Origin: an uncultured Rhodospirillales bacterium
GTDB lineage: Bacteria; Pseudomonadota; Alphaproteobacteria; Acetobacterales; Acetobacteraceae
Direction: 5' to 3'
NCBI GenBank assembly: GCA_903904805.1
Contig: CAIVDX010000243.1
Coordinates: 1-14,690 of the forward strand
DNA: 14,690 bases
Numbering within the stretch: position 1 is the stretch's first letter; every line of letters starts with the position of its first letter. Positions 13,589 to 14,690 of this stretch are shown here, in pieces. Below the pieces are notes generated by a model. It ran no database searches and had not been told where the DNA came from. It saw only the letters and a program-made list of their open reading frames with translations. The position numbers were made by a program, and so were the translations under genes.

Positions 13589-14542
13589 TCACGCGAACCG
13601 AGGGAAGAGCTTCAACGCGTTGCCCCGCTCGACGGCGGCGAGTCGTTCTGGCGGCAGGCACGCCGCCAACCCGGACGTGCAGCGGTCCGCCACGGCGTCC
13701 GGGCAATAGGGCCAGTCGCTGCCAAAGAGGATCTTTTCCGGGTCCGACACATGGTCCAGCGCGCCGAAGGTCTGCGGGCCAGCCGATATCGCGGTATCGT
13801 AATAAAATGCGCGCACCTGCTGCATCACCCATTCCGGCGTGCGATGGCCGAACCGCTTGCGATCGATCAGCGGCGCCATCGACAGGCGGAAGGACAGGAA
13901 AGGGATGGTACCCCCGGCGTGTGAGAGGATGAATTTGATGTTGGGGAACTTTTCCATCGTGCCACTGAAGATCATGTGCGTCACGGCGCGGGTGGTATCG
14001 ATGGTGAATTCGGCCATGAATCCGGGATAGTCGGTCGACAGGGTGCGTGAACTTGGTGGCAGCGCTGGGTGAATGATGACCGCGCTGCCGCGGCGATCGA
14101 GCTCTGCAAGCACCGGATCGAACAGCGGGTCGCCAAGAAACACCCCATTATAGCTGGCCAGCAGACCCACGCCGTCGAGCTTCAGCACATCAAGAGAATA
14201 GGCGATTTCATCGAGCGCGCCGCCAACGTTGGGCAGCGGCATCACCGCGAATGCGCCGAAGCGGGTGGGGTGGGCGGCGTTCAGCGCGGCGGCATCGATG
14301 TTGATCTTGCGGGCGAGCACGGCGGCGTCGGCATCGTTGCCGAAATGCGCGCCCGGCTGCGAAATCGAGTTGATCGCCACCGCGATACCATGCCGGTCCA
14401 TGAATTCCAGCTGCAGTTCGGGGCTCCAGGCTGGGAAGCCGGTCGAGATCGTCGCCCCCTGGCCGGCGCGTTGACTGGCCTGTTTGTAGGCCTCGGGGAT
14501 GGCATGAACATGCACGTCAATACGGTGTGGCGCGGTGGACAT
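13589..14542 (-). CDS. Amidohydrolase-2 family metal-dependent hydrolase/decarboxylase
   Basis: This is a 317-residue TIM-barrel protein of the amidohydrolase 2 (ACMSD-like) family. Members hydrolyse or decarboxylate cyclic and aromatic acids, such as aminocarboxymuconate semialdehyde, gamma-resorcylate or 6-methylsalicylate. Metal ligands are visible: HVH at 11-13, His158 in IIHPALPP, His208 in LSHAGG, and Asp276 in LFGSDWPY. The set is complete, so it is probably active. The exact substrate cannot be called. The ATG at 14542 has a good CAGGAG site 5 bp upstream. It is convergent with the methyltransferase at 12844-13557 (31-bp gap, no obvious terminator seen). It has no flagellar link and probably lies outside that block. 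Confidence 0.87.
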   Translation of the reverse strand: MSTAPHRIDVHVHAIPEAYKQASQRAGQGATISTGFPAWSPELQLEFMDRHGIAVAINSISQPGAHFGNDADAAVLARKINIDAAALNAAHPTRFGAFAVMPLPNVGGALDEIAYSLDVLKLDGVGLLASYNGVFLGDPLFDPVLAELDRRGSAVIIHPALPPSSRTLSTDYPGFMAEFTIDTTRAVTHMIFSGTMEKFPNIKFILSHAGGTIPFLSFRLSMAPLIDRKRFGHRTPEWVMQQVRAFYYDTAISAGPQTFGALDHVSDPEKILFGSDWPYCPDAVADRCTSGLAACLPPERLAAVERGNALKLFPRFA

Positions 14543-14597
14543 GGCGGCTCCTGAGGGCTGTTGTTCCCCTCGGGTTGCCCTCGCGGCGCCGTGCTGG

Positions 14598-14690
14598 TCA
14601 AGAGGCAGGGGCGTGATGGTGCGATATCGCGTCGGACAGGCGCTCGGCCAAGCGCTCCGGCGGCTGTGCGCGGGCCGCCGCGCGCGCCGC
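14598..14690 (-). CDS. Possible C-terminus of an unidentified minus-strand gene (partial)
   Basis: On the minus strand from the window edge one frame stays open for 30 codons, reading ...AQPPERLAERLSDAISHHHA..., and stops at 14600-14598. This is 55 bp before the amidohydrolase start on the same strand. It looks like an amphipathic C-terminal tail, and an operon with the amidohydrolase is plausible. At this GC content, 30 open codons is weak evidence. Confidence 0.3.
   Translation of the reverse strand, partial: AARAAARAQPPERLAERLSDAISHHHAPAS

Overview
The window is GC-rich DNA from a flagellated alphaproteobacterium. The flbT/flaF pair next to a short flagellin, together with Caulobacter-like sigma-54 control, points to Alphaproteobacteria. 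The very Ala/Pro/Gly/Ser-rich hook proteins and the gene order would suit Rhodospirillales/Acetobacteraceae, but the sequence alone does not fix the genus.

Layout. Positions 1-2159, minus strand: fliK (hook-length control) followed by flgD (hook cap, cut by the window edge). Positions 2160-2482: a 323-bp divergent control region. It holds a near-consensus sigma-54 promoter facing each way, two adjacent GGCA-N5-TGCC dyads midway between them, and a six-copy 10-bp tandem repeat covering the predicted start and early leader of the flgE transcript. Positions 2483-6387, plus strand: flgE (hook), flgK and flgL (hook-filament junction), tightly packed. Positions 6388-6494: a flagellin leader with two inverted repeats. 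Positions 6495-9067: a 283-residue flagellin, a strong GC hairpin, the flagellin-expression regulators flbT and flaF, and a DUF1217-type flagellar-cluster protein.

Positions 9111-13557, plus strand: three genes joined by stop/start overlaps. They encode a TPR-methyltransferase fusion, a TPR-GT41 (SPINDLY/OGT-like) glycosyltransferase, and a small methyltransferase-like protein with a degenerate SAM motif. Their position directly after flagellin genes suggests a flagellin glycosylation/methylation module comparable to Caulobacter FlmG. This is the most likely under-described system in the window. Positions 13589-14542, minus strand: a metal-dependent amidohydrolase-2 family enzyme, convergent with the flagellar block and probably marking its end. 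A possible C-terminus of another minus-strand gene lies at 14598-14690.

Together the genes cover hook assembly and length control (flgD, fliK, flgE), junction and filament (flgK, flgL, flagellin), flagellin mRNA/secretion control (flbT, flaF), and probable post-translational filament modification. The hook genes look sigma-54 controlled. No confident promoter was found for flagellin or for the modification genes.
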